Source: JAIQFF01 sp963725615 | GTDB taxonomy: Bacteria > Acidobacteriota > Terriglobia > Terriglobales > Acidobacteriaceae | Length of the DNA stretch: 64,000 bases | Assembly: GCA_963725615.1 (NCBI GenBank) | Contig: CAVRZO010000003.1 | Span: forward strand, 186,001-250,000 | Direction of reading: 5' to 3' | In this document: positions 48,563-55,212 of the stretch, in pieces | Numbering within the stretch: position 1 is the first letter of the stretch | Layout: every line of letters starts with the position of its first letter | Translations under genes and position numbers: made by a program | The notes under the pieces: model-generated | Told to the model about the DNA's origin: nothing | The model's input: the letters and a program-made list of their open reading frames with translations, nothing else | Database searches by the model: none

Positions 48563-50437
48563 TTACTCGACCGTGACCGACTTCGCCAGGTTCCTCGGCT
48601 GATCGACGTCGCAACCGCGGCGTACTGCGATGTGATACGCCAGCAGCTGCAGCGGCACGATTTCGAGAATTGGCAGCAGCTCTTCCGGCGCGGGCGGAAC
48701 GTAGATCACGTGGTCGGCGGCTTCTTTTATGTCCTCGTCGCCTTCCGTGGCCAGCGCGATGATCATGCCGGAGCGGGCCTTCACCTCTTTGAGATTGGAG
48801 CAGGTTTTTTCGTAGCGCGTCATCGAGAGCGCGTCCTTGGGATCGCGCGTCGCAATGATCACCACCGGAAGGTTCTCGTCAATCAGCGCGTTGGGGCCGT
48901 GTTTCATTTCTCCGGCGGGATAGCCTTCCGCGTGGATATACGAAACTTCCTTCAGCTTGAGTGCGCCCTCGAGCGCGATCGGATAATGGATGCCGCGTCC
49001 CAGAAACAGGAAATCCTGGGAACGCGAATATTCCTTGGCCAGGTCTTCGCACTCTTCCTCGCGCGTCAGCAGGTGCTCGAGTTTGCCGGGGATGCGAGTG
49101 AGTTCCTGAATCGCCTCTTTGGCCTGATCGGCGCTCATGGCGCTGCGCAGTTGCGCCAGGTAAAGAGCAAACAGGTATAGGGCTGTAAGTTGCGCGGTAA
49201 ATGCTTTGGTAGAGGCTACGCCGATTTCTGGTCCGGCGTGGGTGTAGATGGTGCCGGCGGCTTCGCGGGTGATCATCGCGCCTACCACGTTGCAGATGGC
49301 CAGGGTCTTCGAACCTTTGGCCTTGGCTTCTCTCTGCGCGGCGATGGTGTCCGCAGTTTCGCCCGACTGGGTGATCAGCATAGTCAGAGTGTCGGGAGCG
49401 ATGATGGGGTCGCGATAACGCCACTCGCTGGCGTAATCCACTTCGACCGGAATGCGCGCCATGCGCTCGATCATGAACTTGCCAGCCTGGGCGGCGTGCC
49501 AACTGGTTCCGCAAGCGGCGATGTTGATTTTCTTCGCGTTCTTGAACTCGGCTTCCGTGATCTCCATCTCGTCCAGGAAGACGTGCCCGGTTTCCTGCGA
49601 AACCCGTCCCAGCGTAGTGTCACGCACCGAGCGCGGCTGCTCGTAGATTTCCTTGAGCATGAAGTGTTTGAAGCCGCCCTTTTCCGCCATGATCGGGTCC
49701 CAGGTCACATGCTGGACCTGGCGGACAACGGGCTGTCCGTTGAAGTCGGTGAGCTGCACGCCTTCCGGCGTAATCACGGCCATGTCGCCATCGCCGAGGA
49801 AGAACAGGTCGCGGGTGTGATAAAGGATCGCCGGAACGTCAGAGGCCACAAAATATTCATCTTTGCCCAGGCCGATAACGGCAGGCGGGCCGTTGCGGGC
49901 GGCCACAATCTTGTTTGGTTCATCGACCGCGATCACCGCCAGCGCGAACACGCCAGTGAGCTGCCCCACCGTTTTGCGGACGCACTCTTCGAGCGAGGGG
50001 CGATGACCATTGGCGGTCTTCAGAAAATATTTTTCGACCAGGTGAGCGATCACTTCCGTGTCGGTCTCGGTGGTGAACTTGTGGCCTTCTTCAATCAGCT
50101 TGCGCTTGAGCGAAACGTAGTTTTCGATGATCCCGTTGTGCACGACTACGATTCGTCCGGTGCAGTCGCGGTGCGGGTGCGCGTTCTCTTCCGTGGGACG
50201 GCCGTGCGTTGCCCAGCGAGTATGGCCGATGCCGTAGGTGCCATCGAGCGGCTTGAGCCGGATTACCTCTTCCAGGTTGCGCAGCTTGCCCTCAGCCCGG
50301 CGAATCTGCAGACCTTCGCCGTTGCCGCACACTGCGATTCCGGCAGAATCGTAGCCGCGATATTCCAGCCGGCGAAGTCCTTCGATGATGACCGGTACGA
50401 CCCGTTTCTTGCCAACATATCCCACTATGCCGCACAT
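48563..50437 (-). CDS. glmS: Glucosamine-6-phosphate synthase (isomerizing)
   Basis: 624 residues. N-terminal glutaminase domain with nucleophile Cys2 (MCGIVGYVG), RRLEYRGYDSAG and GHTRWATHGRPTEENAHPH. Two SIS sugar-isomerase domains follow (CGTSWHAAQAGKFMIERMAR, SQSGETADT, AEGYPAGEMKHGP), ending DQPRNLAKSVTVE. It makes glucosamine-6-phosphate from fructose-6-phosphate and glutamine for cell-wall synthesis. AGGAG lies 7 bases before the ATG. The 149-base upstream gap is too small and unstructured for a glmS ribozyme. Confidence 0.98.
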   Translation of the reverse strand: MCGIVGYVGKKRVVPVIIEGLRRLEYRGYDSAGIAVCGNGEGLQIRRAEGKLRNLEEVIRLKPLDGTYGIGHTRWATHGRPTEENAHPHRDCTGRIVVVHNGIIENYVSLKRKLIEEGHKFTTETDTEVIAHLVEKYFLKTANGHRPSLEECVRKTVGQLTGVFALAVIAVDEPNKIVAARNGPPAVIGLGKDEYFVASDVPAILYHTRDLFFLGDGDMAVITPEGVQLTDFNGQPVVRQVQHVTWDPIMAEKGGFKHFMLKEIYEQPRSVRDTTLGRVSQETGHVFLDEMEITEAEFKNAKKINIAACGTSWHAAQAGKFMIERMARIPVEVDYASEWRYRDPIIAPDTLTMLITQSGETADTIAAQREAKAKGSKTLAICNVVGAMITREAAGTIYTHAGPEIGVASTKAFTAQLTALYLFALYLAQLRSAMSADQAKEAIQELTRIPGKLEHLLTREEECEDLAKEYSRSQDFLFLGRGIHYPIALEGALKLKEVSYIHAEGYPAGEMKHGPNALIDENLPVVIIATRDPKDALSMTRYEKTCSNLKEVKARSGMIIALATEGDEDIKEAADHVIYVPPAPEELLPILEIVPLQLLAYHIAVRRGCDVDQPRNLAKSVTVE

Positions 50438-50586
50438 GCGAATGCTCCTATTTTCGGCCCAGGGACAACCGAAGAATGTCTTTGTGAGTTAGAAGTCCGG
50501 CCACATCGGAACGCCTGTCTCACGTTCCATAACCAACCTGCCGCAGCAGGAAAACTTTCCATCACCGCCGAACCGGGGAAGTCGGC

Positions 50587-50832
50587 TCAATCTTCGAGGG
50601 AGAAGCGAAACTCTTCAATCACAGGATTGGTCAGGACCTCGCGGGCGATGCGGGTTACTTCCGCCTCGACCTCGCTTCGATTCAGGCCGCCATCGAGCGT
50701 GAGCTCGAAATATTTGCCCTGGCGTACCTCTTCCAATCCCTTACATCCCATCTTCTTCAGCGCGCTCTGGATTGTCTTTCCCTGCGGATCCAGAACGCTC
50801 TTTTTGAGAGACACGTATACGTAGGCTTTCAT
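50587..50832 (-). CDS. purS: PurS subunit of FGAM synthase
   Basis: 81 residues, the usual length. AYVYVSLKKSVLDPQGKTIQ, then GLEEVRQGKYFELTLDG and NPVIEEFRFSLE match PurS, the small subunit that with PurQ and PurL converts FGAR to FGAM in purine synthesis. purQ and purL are not adjacent; purA lies at the window end. TATAAT (50847-50852) ends 14 bases before the ATG with a C-rich spacer and no ribosome site. Confidence 0.93.
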   Translation of the reverse strand: MKAYVYVSLKKSVLDPQGKTIQSALKKMGCKGLEEVRQGKYFELTLDGGLNRSEVEAEVTRIAREVLTNPVIEEFRFSLED

Positions 50833-50846
50833 GGGGGATTACAACC

Positions 50847-50852
50847 ATTATA
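50847..50852 (-). promoter_or_regulatory. -10 hexamer TATAAT of purS
   Basis: TATAAT on the minus strand, 14 bases from the purS ATG. The predicted leader is about 7 bases, too short for a normal ribosome site. Confidence 0.5.
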
Positions 50853-50887
50853 CTTCAGAAATCTTCAAACTCAACCAAACCATAGAC

Positions 50888-51127
50888 TTAGACCAGGCGT
50901 GCCAACCGCTCGTCCAGTTCTGACAGGGCAGCCGCAAGCATTTGACGGTGACGAGGATTCTGGACTTCGTTGAGTTGCTGCAGGACGCGCCGGCGGGACA
51001 GCGCAATCGCCTCCCGCTCCTGCTTCTGGGACGCTTGCTGTGGCGTAAGTCGTTGTTTTGATTCGACCTGTGTGATGGCAGCCGACTGCTGCTCTTCCAC
51101 CGATTTGCTCTCCCATCCTCGCGCCAT
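50888..51127 (-). CDS. 79-aa helical protein, unknown function
   Basis: 79 residues. Begins MARGWESKSVEEQQ; the rest is a helical, charged stretch with SRRRVLQQLNEVQNPRHRQM and LAAALSELDERLARL, likely a short helical hairpin. No named family. Support for expression: perfect TATAAT ends 6 bases before the ATG, and the composition is protein-like. Same strand as purS, 55 bases upstream of it. Confidence 0.72.
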   Translation of the reverse strand: MARGWESKSVEEQQSAAITQVESKQRLTPQQASQKQEREAIALSRRRVLQQLNEVQNPRHRQMLAAALSELDERLARLV

Positions 51128-51133
51128 AAGCGG

Positions 51134-51139
51134 ATTATA
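51134..51139 (-). promoter_or_regulatory. -10 hexamer TATAAT of the 79-aa gene
   Basis: TATAAT on the minus strand, spacer CCGCTT (6 bases), ATG at 51127. One of the clearest leaderless candidates in the window. Confidence 0.6.
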
Positions 51140-51447
51140 GACGCCAACGCCCCCAAAAAAATCCGTTCATGGTTACCACAAGAGTGCCATTCCCCGGGAG
51201 ACAGCTGTTCACATACCGTGAACCAATTTGATGCGCCAGATCGCAATTTTGAGCGGATAAAAGTTCTTTGCAAGCAGGTAAATTTTAGTTTATTGTTCGC
51301 TGCCAAGTCGGGTTCGGCGGGAAGCCTGAGGGGGCGAACCGAGCGGATCGCAAGGGCGATCACACGACCACTCCTATACTGGGGATTCGTCAGCGCGAAG
51401 TATAGCCTCACAGCGAGACTGAGGAACGCGGCTGACCCGGAGCACTC
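51140..51447. other. Gene-free spacer with promoter-like DNA
   Basis: No gene that I can support. The stretch has AT-rich tracts and a TATACT at 51375-51380 that could serve the XRE gene. A 77-codon frame from GTG 51218 has no ribosome site and unconvincing composition. Confidence 0.45.
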
Positions 51448-51450
51448 TTG

Positions 51451-51957
51451 ATGCAACCTCCTGAAGGTAGGATTGCCATCCTGTCCGCTGGTTTGAACCT
51501 GCGCGGCCTGCGCGAGCGCCTCGGCCTCACCATGCGGGAGGTGGAAAGCGCCAGCGTCCGCATCGCCGAACGGCACGGAAACGACGAATTCGAAATTTGC
51601 CCCAGCCGATTGTCCGACATCGAGACCAAGGGATTGGTCCCCAGCATCTTCCGTCTTTACTCGCTCTCCATTACTTATCGCTGTGATCTCCGTGAAATAT
51701 TGACGTGGTACGGAATCGATCTGAGCCTCTCGGCGGCGGATTTGCACCTTAGCCTTCCGCCCAAGTCGCACGTCGAAGAGAGTCTGCGGAGTACCTCGAT
51801 GGTTGCGATACCTACGCGCCTCGACCCTGCGTTCGATCCTCGCCGCAGCACCAATCTGAGCCGCATGGTGGAGCAGTGGGGATTAGTGCCGCTGGCGCAC
51901 CTGGCAAACCTGAGCAACGACAAGTACATGTACGGCTATGTGGGCAGCGAAGATTGA
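51451..51957 (+). CDS. XRE-family regulator, truncated at a palindromic repeat
   Basis: 168 residues. The helix-turn-helix lies at about 14-75 (LRGLRERLGLTMREVESASV, then RLSDIETKG and FRLYSLSITYRCDL). The rest (TNLSRMVEQWGLVPLAHLA, DKYMYGYVGSED) corresponds, as I recall, to the middle of a longer acidobacterial regulator family in which a further C-terminal domain follows the GxED. Here the TGA at 51955-51957 coincides with the first base of a 378-bp palindromic element. GGAG lies 8 bases before ATG 51451. Probably a truncated gene; partial function is possible. Confidence 0.75.
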   Translation: MQPPEGRIAILSAGLNLRGLRERLGLTMREVESASVRIAERHGNDEFEICPSRLSDIETKGLVPSIFRLYSLSITYRCDLREILTWYGIDLSLSAADLHLSLPPKSHVEESLRSTSMVAIPTRLDPAFDPRRSTNLSRMVEQWGLVPLAHLANLSNDKYMYGYVGSED

Positions 51958-52334
51958 TTTTTGCTCGCTCGGTTTTCGCCCGGGCTGAAAAAGCCCAGCC
52001 ACCCTGGTAGGGGTTTGGCCGGACCTTGGTCCGGATGGCAACGGTTCTGATGAGTCCGCTGACGGGGAGGGCTCTGGTTCGGTTGCGTCGGTCAGACTCC
52101 AGGTTGCGCTCTGATAGCAACACGTCGATCCTCGTCTCCCGGCGTCCAACCGCTCGTACGCCAGCCGGATCGTGGCGACCTCGCATGTTTTCTAGGGGAT
52201 GTCGCCTGGCACCTACGGGTGAGTGCCCGTCAGCGGACTCATCAGAACCGTTGCCATCCGGACCAAGGTCCGGCCAACCCCTACCAGGGTGGCTGGGCTG
52301 TTTCAGCCCGGGCGAAAACCGAGCGAGCAAAAAT
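51957..52334. repeat. 378-bp element with 109-bp near-perfect inverted arms
   Basis: Left arm 51957-52066 and right arm 52226-52334 are reverse complements over about 109 bases, with only one substitution and one single-base indel. Internal hairpins include GGACCTTGGTCC and GCCCGGGC. The 159-base centre is unique. No terminal duplication is obvious. It is the longest and best-matched palindrome in the window, so recent in origin or maintained by gene conversion. Confidence 0.92.
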
Positions 52335-52383
52335 CAGGTCGAGCCAGCCCCTTGAGCCCGGCATCGATCCGCTGTATCTGTTC

Positions 52384-52605
52384 ATGTGCGGCTTGTCGTG
52401 GGGCAGGTATTCGGATACCAGTGCCGGTTGGGAGCTTGTCCGGTGCCTGAGGTCGTCAGGGCAAGCGGCGCAGATCGCGACCGCCTTGCTGGCGCAAACG
52501 GAAAATAAGCGGGACCGGACCCCGGTGCGTGCGATCAACGATCCGGGTAAGCCATCCCTGCGGAGCGCCGCGGGATCACCGGCGCAGGCAAGGCGGTGGC
52601 TATGA
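52384..52605 (+). CDS. Small gene or remnant upstream of crp
   Basis: About 73 residues from ATG 52384; the frame continues upstream into the palindrome, so the true N-terminus may be lost. MCGLSWGRYSDTSAGWELV and IATALLAQTEN look protein-like. I recall similar short proteins before Crp-type genes in acidobacteria, but no function. Its TGA (52603-52605) overlaps an ATG at 52602 (ATGATGA), the layout expected for coupling to the crp gene. Confidence 0.42.
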   Translation: MCGLSWGRYSDTSAGWELVRCLRSSGQAAQIATALLAQTENKRDRTPVRAINDPGKPSLRSAAGSPAQARRWL

Positions 52606-53323
52606 TGAACACTCCGTTGGACTGGAAATCATCGAGAATTGTGTGAGCTGCAAGCTGCGCAAGGACAAGTGGTTCTGCGGCCTGTCTCCCGATGTGCTGA
52701 AATCCTTCAGCGCGGTCAGCCACCTGAGCACCTATCCCGGTAGCGCGGTCTTGTTTGTGGAGGGCCAGACTCCTCGCGGCGTGTTGGTGCTTTGTTCGGG
52801 CAAGGTCAAGCTCTCGACAACCTCTCGCGACGGCAAGATCCTGATCCTCAAGATGGCCGAGCCCGGCGAGGCTCTGGGTCTGAGTGCGGTAATCTCCGGG
52901 ACGCCATATGAACTGACGGCGGAAACCGTGGGCCCATGCCAGGTCAACTTCATGGACCGTGAGGCCCTGATGAAGCTGCTGGACAAGTACGGAGAGCTTG
53001 GGTTGCACTCGGCGCAGGCGCTCAGCCGCGAATTTCAGTCCGCCTACCGTGACTTTCACGAACTGGTTCTGGCGCGTTCGGCTGCGGGCAAACTGGCCCG
53101 CCTGCTGCTTTCGTGGAGTGGCGGCAACGAGCGGGACAGCGCGGGCAGGGAGATTCGCATCCGGTCCAGCATGACGCACGAAGAGATCGCGCAGATGATC
53201 GGTTCGTCGCGAGAAACAGTCACTCGCCTGTTGAGCGAACTCAAGAAGAAAGAATTGATTCGACTGGAAGGCTCGACTTTGGTCATCCGCAATCGAACTG
53301 CGTTGGAAGCGCTGGCTGCGTAG
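52529..53323 (+). CDS. Crp/FNR-family transcription regulator, start region damaged
   Basis: The cyclic-nucleotide-type sensor domain has FCGLSPDVLKSFSAVS, LFVEGQTPRGVLVL and MAEPGEALGLSAVISG; a Crp helix-turn-helix (MTHEEIAQMIGSSRETVTRL) lies near the C-terminus. Three Cys occur just before the sensor (ENCVSCKL, WFC), hinting at redox sensing. The listed start is GTG 52529, giving 264 residues with an unlikely N-terminus. GTG 52643 is the next choice. ATGs at 52602/52605 would give the expected start but are one base out of frame, so a single-base deletion near 52616 is likely. Confidence 0.8.
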   Translation: MRSTIRVSHPCGAPRDHRRRQGGGYDEHSVGLEIIENCVSCKLRKDKWFCGLSPDVLKSFSAVSHLSTYPGSAVLFVEGQTPRGVLVLCSGKVKLSTTSRDGKILILKMAEPGEALGLSAVISGTPYELTAETVGPCQVNFMDREALMKLLDKYGELGLHSAQALSREFQSAYRDFHELVLARSAAGKLARLLLSWSGGNERDSAGREIRIRSSMTHEEIAQMIGSSRETVTRLLSELKKKELIRLEGSTLVIRNRTALEALAA

Positions 53324-53405
53324 AAACGTTGGCAGCCCGATCGGCGGCCGTGACTCCCAGCCGGCCGCCTCCCCCGATCGGCGTGGTTGGGGCATTGTTT
53401 GGTTC

Positions 53406-53534
53406 TGTGTGGTCGCGGGCGACTCGCCCGCGAGCTGCGCAATCTTTACTAAAGTCTGGAGTCCAGAGACCTCTCGACACACAAGCCCGAGCCATGGCCT
53501 CGCGGGCGAGTCGCCCGCGACCACACCAACCACA
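53406..53534. repeat. REPIN-like pair, CGCGGGCGACTCGCCCGCG family, copy 2
   Basis: Left arm from 53406 (TGTGTGGTCGCGGGCGACTC), right arm ending near 53534. Middle 60 bases unrelated to copy 1. Lies between the convergent crp and LytTR genes. Confidence 0.88.
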
Positions 53535-53543
53535 CTTGCGTTC

Positions 53544-54323
53544 TTACAGGCCGAAGAGTTCGCGCAGGCGCTTGGTTTGGGCCCGGCTCACCGGAATTTC
53601 AGTCTGCTTCTTGTCGTCCATGCGCAGTTGATAAGAGCTCTTGAACCAGGGGACGACTTCCTTGATGCGGTTGATGTTCACCAGGTAGGAGCGGTGTGCG
53701 CGCCAGAAGAGATTGGGATCGAGACTGTCCAGCAGCTCTTCGAGAGTACGGCAATTGGATTGGCCTTCAATGCCGTTGGGCCCGCTGGTCACGACCGTGA
53801 TCACGCCTTCCTCGATGGAAGCGAAGCCGATGTCTTTCTGATTGACTAGAAAGAGGCGGCCAGCGGCCTTGATCAGAATCTTGGACGCTTGCGGCTTTTG
53901 CGACTCCAGCATGCGGACCAGGGTCTCCAGCTTGTCCGAGGAGGTGTTGCCCGATTCCATCTTGGCGCGCACCTTCTGCACCGATTGCGCCACGCGTTTC
54001 TTGTCGAAAGGCTTGAGCAGATAATCTACGGCGTTCACTTCGAACGCCTTCACCGCGTACTGGTCAAAGGCGGTGGCAAATACAATCTTGGGCAGGACTA
54101 CTTTCTTGTCGAGCAGCTTCTTGATGACGCCAAAGCCATCGAGGCCGGGCATTTGCACATCGAGAAAGACCAGATCGGGATTGTGCTCGCGGATAAGGTT
54201 GACGCCTTCGACCCCGTTCTTGCCCTGGGCCACGACTTCCACGTCGCCGACATCTTTCAGCAGGAAGGCAAGTTCGTCACGGGCAAGCTGTTCGTCGTCC
54301 ACGATGACTGCGGACAGAGACAT
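53544..54323 (-). CDS. LytTR-family response regulator
   Basis: 259 residues from ATG 54323, with AGGAG 5 bases upstream (an in-frame TTG at 54344 is unlikely). Receiver domain with IVDDEQLAR, phospho-acceptor Asp in LVFLDVQMPGLDG near 55 and YLLKPFDKKR near 105. A linker of about 40 residues leads to a LytTR DNA-binding domain (FLVNQKDIGFASIEEGV, FWRAHRSYLVNINRIKEV). No partner histidine kinase is nearby, so it is an orphan in this window. Confidence 0.92.
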   Translation of the reverse strand: MSLSAVIVDDEQLARDELAFLLKDVGDVEVVAQGKNGVEGVNLIREHNPDLVFLDVQMPGLDGFGVIKKLLDKKVVLPKIVFATAFDQYAVKAFEVNAVDYLLKPFDKKRVAQSVQKVRAKMESGNTSSDKLETLVRMLESQKPQASKILIKAAGRLFLVNQKDIGFASIEEGVITVVTSGPNGIEGQSNCRTLEELLDSLDPNLFWRAHRSYLVNINRIKEVVPWFKSSYQLRMDDKKQTEIPVSRAQTKRLRELFGL

Positions 54324-54357
54324 TCCAACTCCTAAGGGGCGCAATGAAAGTATACAT

Positions 54358-54450
54358 CGGACTTCAGACCTCGGACTTCAGACCTCGATTCCCGAACCTC
54401 TGCGTCTAACGTCCGAGATCCGCACGTCTGACGCCCGACGTCCGATGTCG
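54358..54450. repeat. CGGACTTCAGACCTC repeat cluster, copy 2
   Basis: Two exact direct copies of CGGACTTCAGACCTC (starting 54358 and 54372), then degenerate inverse units (GTCCGAGATC, GTCTGACGCCCGACGTCCG). Same family as 38356-38462. It ends at the rlmB promoter. Confidence 0.8.
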
Positions 54451-54456
54451 TAAACT
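54451..54456 (+). promoter_or_regulatory. -10 hexamer TAAACT of rlmB
   Basis: TAAACT ends 9 bases before ATG 54466, with no ribosome site. It directly follows the repeat cluster at 54358-54450. Confidence 0.4.
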
Positions 54457-54465
54457 TAGCACTCG

Positions 54466-55212
54466 ATGAATTACATCTATGGGATCAACGCTGTCGCCGA
54501 AGCGCTGAAGGCGCGCGGGCGGTCGTTCGAGTGGGTTGGGGTCTTGAAGGAGCGTCATGACCTTCGGCTGCAACGGTTAGTGGAGGAGTGCCGCCGCAAT
54601 GGCGTGGCGGTGCGTTTTTTGCAGCGTCCCGAACTCGACCGCATGGCGGGAAACAATGCTCACCAGGGCGTAGTCGCGATTACTTCGGGCAAACAGTACA
54701 ACCATTTGGATGACGTGGTCGCCGCCAAGCGCGGGCAATATTCGTTGGTCGTAGTCTTGGACGGAATTGAAGATCCTCACAACCTGGGCGCGATTCTCCG
54801 AACCGCCGATGCTTCGGGCGCCGACGGAGTGGTGATCCCGGAGCGTCGCGCAGCCGGTGTGACCGCGACTGTGACCAAGGCGTCCGCGGGCGCGAGCGAG
54901 CATCTTCCCATCGCCAAGGTGACAAACATCGCCCGCACTTTGGTGGAGTTGAAAGAGAAGAACCTGTGGATCGTTGGGCTGGACGAGCGCGGTAAGCAGA
55001 GTTACGACGCGCTGGATTACAACATGGACTGCGCCATCGTGCTGGGCTCGGAGGGGAAGGGTGTCCACGACCTGGTGGCGAAGAAGTGCGACTTCCTGGT
55101 TTCCATTCCCATGCTGGGGAAGGTGCCTTCGCTTAACGTCTCGGTCGCGGCGGGTGTCATGTTGTACGAAATCGTGCGCCAGCGCAGGATAAAAACTGCG
55201 GATGCAAAATGA
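54466..55212 (+). CDS. rlmB: 23S rRNA 2'-O-methyltransferase RlmB (SpoU family)
   Basis: 248 residues. The N-terminal RNA-binding part begins YIYGINAVAEALKARG. The SPOUT knot has the three family motifs: DPHNLGAILRTADASGADGV near 104, LGSEGKGVHDL near 192, and IPMLGKVPSLNVSVAAGV near 210. It methylates G2251 of 23S rRNA using S-adenosylmethionine. Its TGA overlaps the ATG of the following M1-like gene by ATGA. Confidence 0.95.
   Translation: MNYIYGINAVAEALKARGRSFEWVGVLKERHDLRLQRLVEECRRNGVAVRFLQRPELDRMAGNNAHQGVVAITSGKQYNHLDDVVAAKRGQYSLVVVLDGIEDPHNLGAILRTADASGADGVVIPERRAAGVTATVTKASAGASEHLPIAKVTNIARTLVELKEKNLWIVGLDERGKQSYDALDYNMDCAIVLGSEGKGVHDLVAKKCDFLVSIPMLGKVPSLNVSVAAGVMLYEIVRQRRIKTADAK

Noticed and set aside
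50438..50586. Possible glmS ribozyme upstream of glmS
   Set aside because: Only 149 bases to purS, no conserved pseudoknot-like core recognised, and a normal AGGAG ribosome site is present.
51218..51451. 77-codon plus-strand frame before the XRE gene
   Set aside because: GTG start without ribosome site, composition not convincing, and it ends at the XRE start.
50848..51771. 307-codon minus-strand frame spanning purS upstream DNA and the XRE start
   Set aside because: Low-quality sequence crossing two better supported genes; the 79-aa frame inside the region has its own promoter.
54457..54465. TTAGCACTC, half of the CIRCE heat-shock operator, just before rlmB
   Set aside because: The second half GAGTGCTAA is absent at the required spacing, and heat-shock control here fits HspR/HAIR instead.
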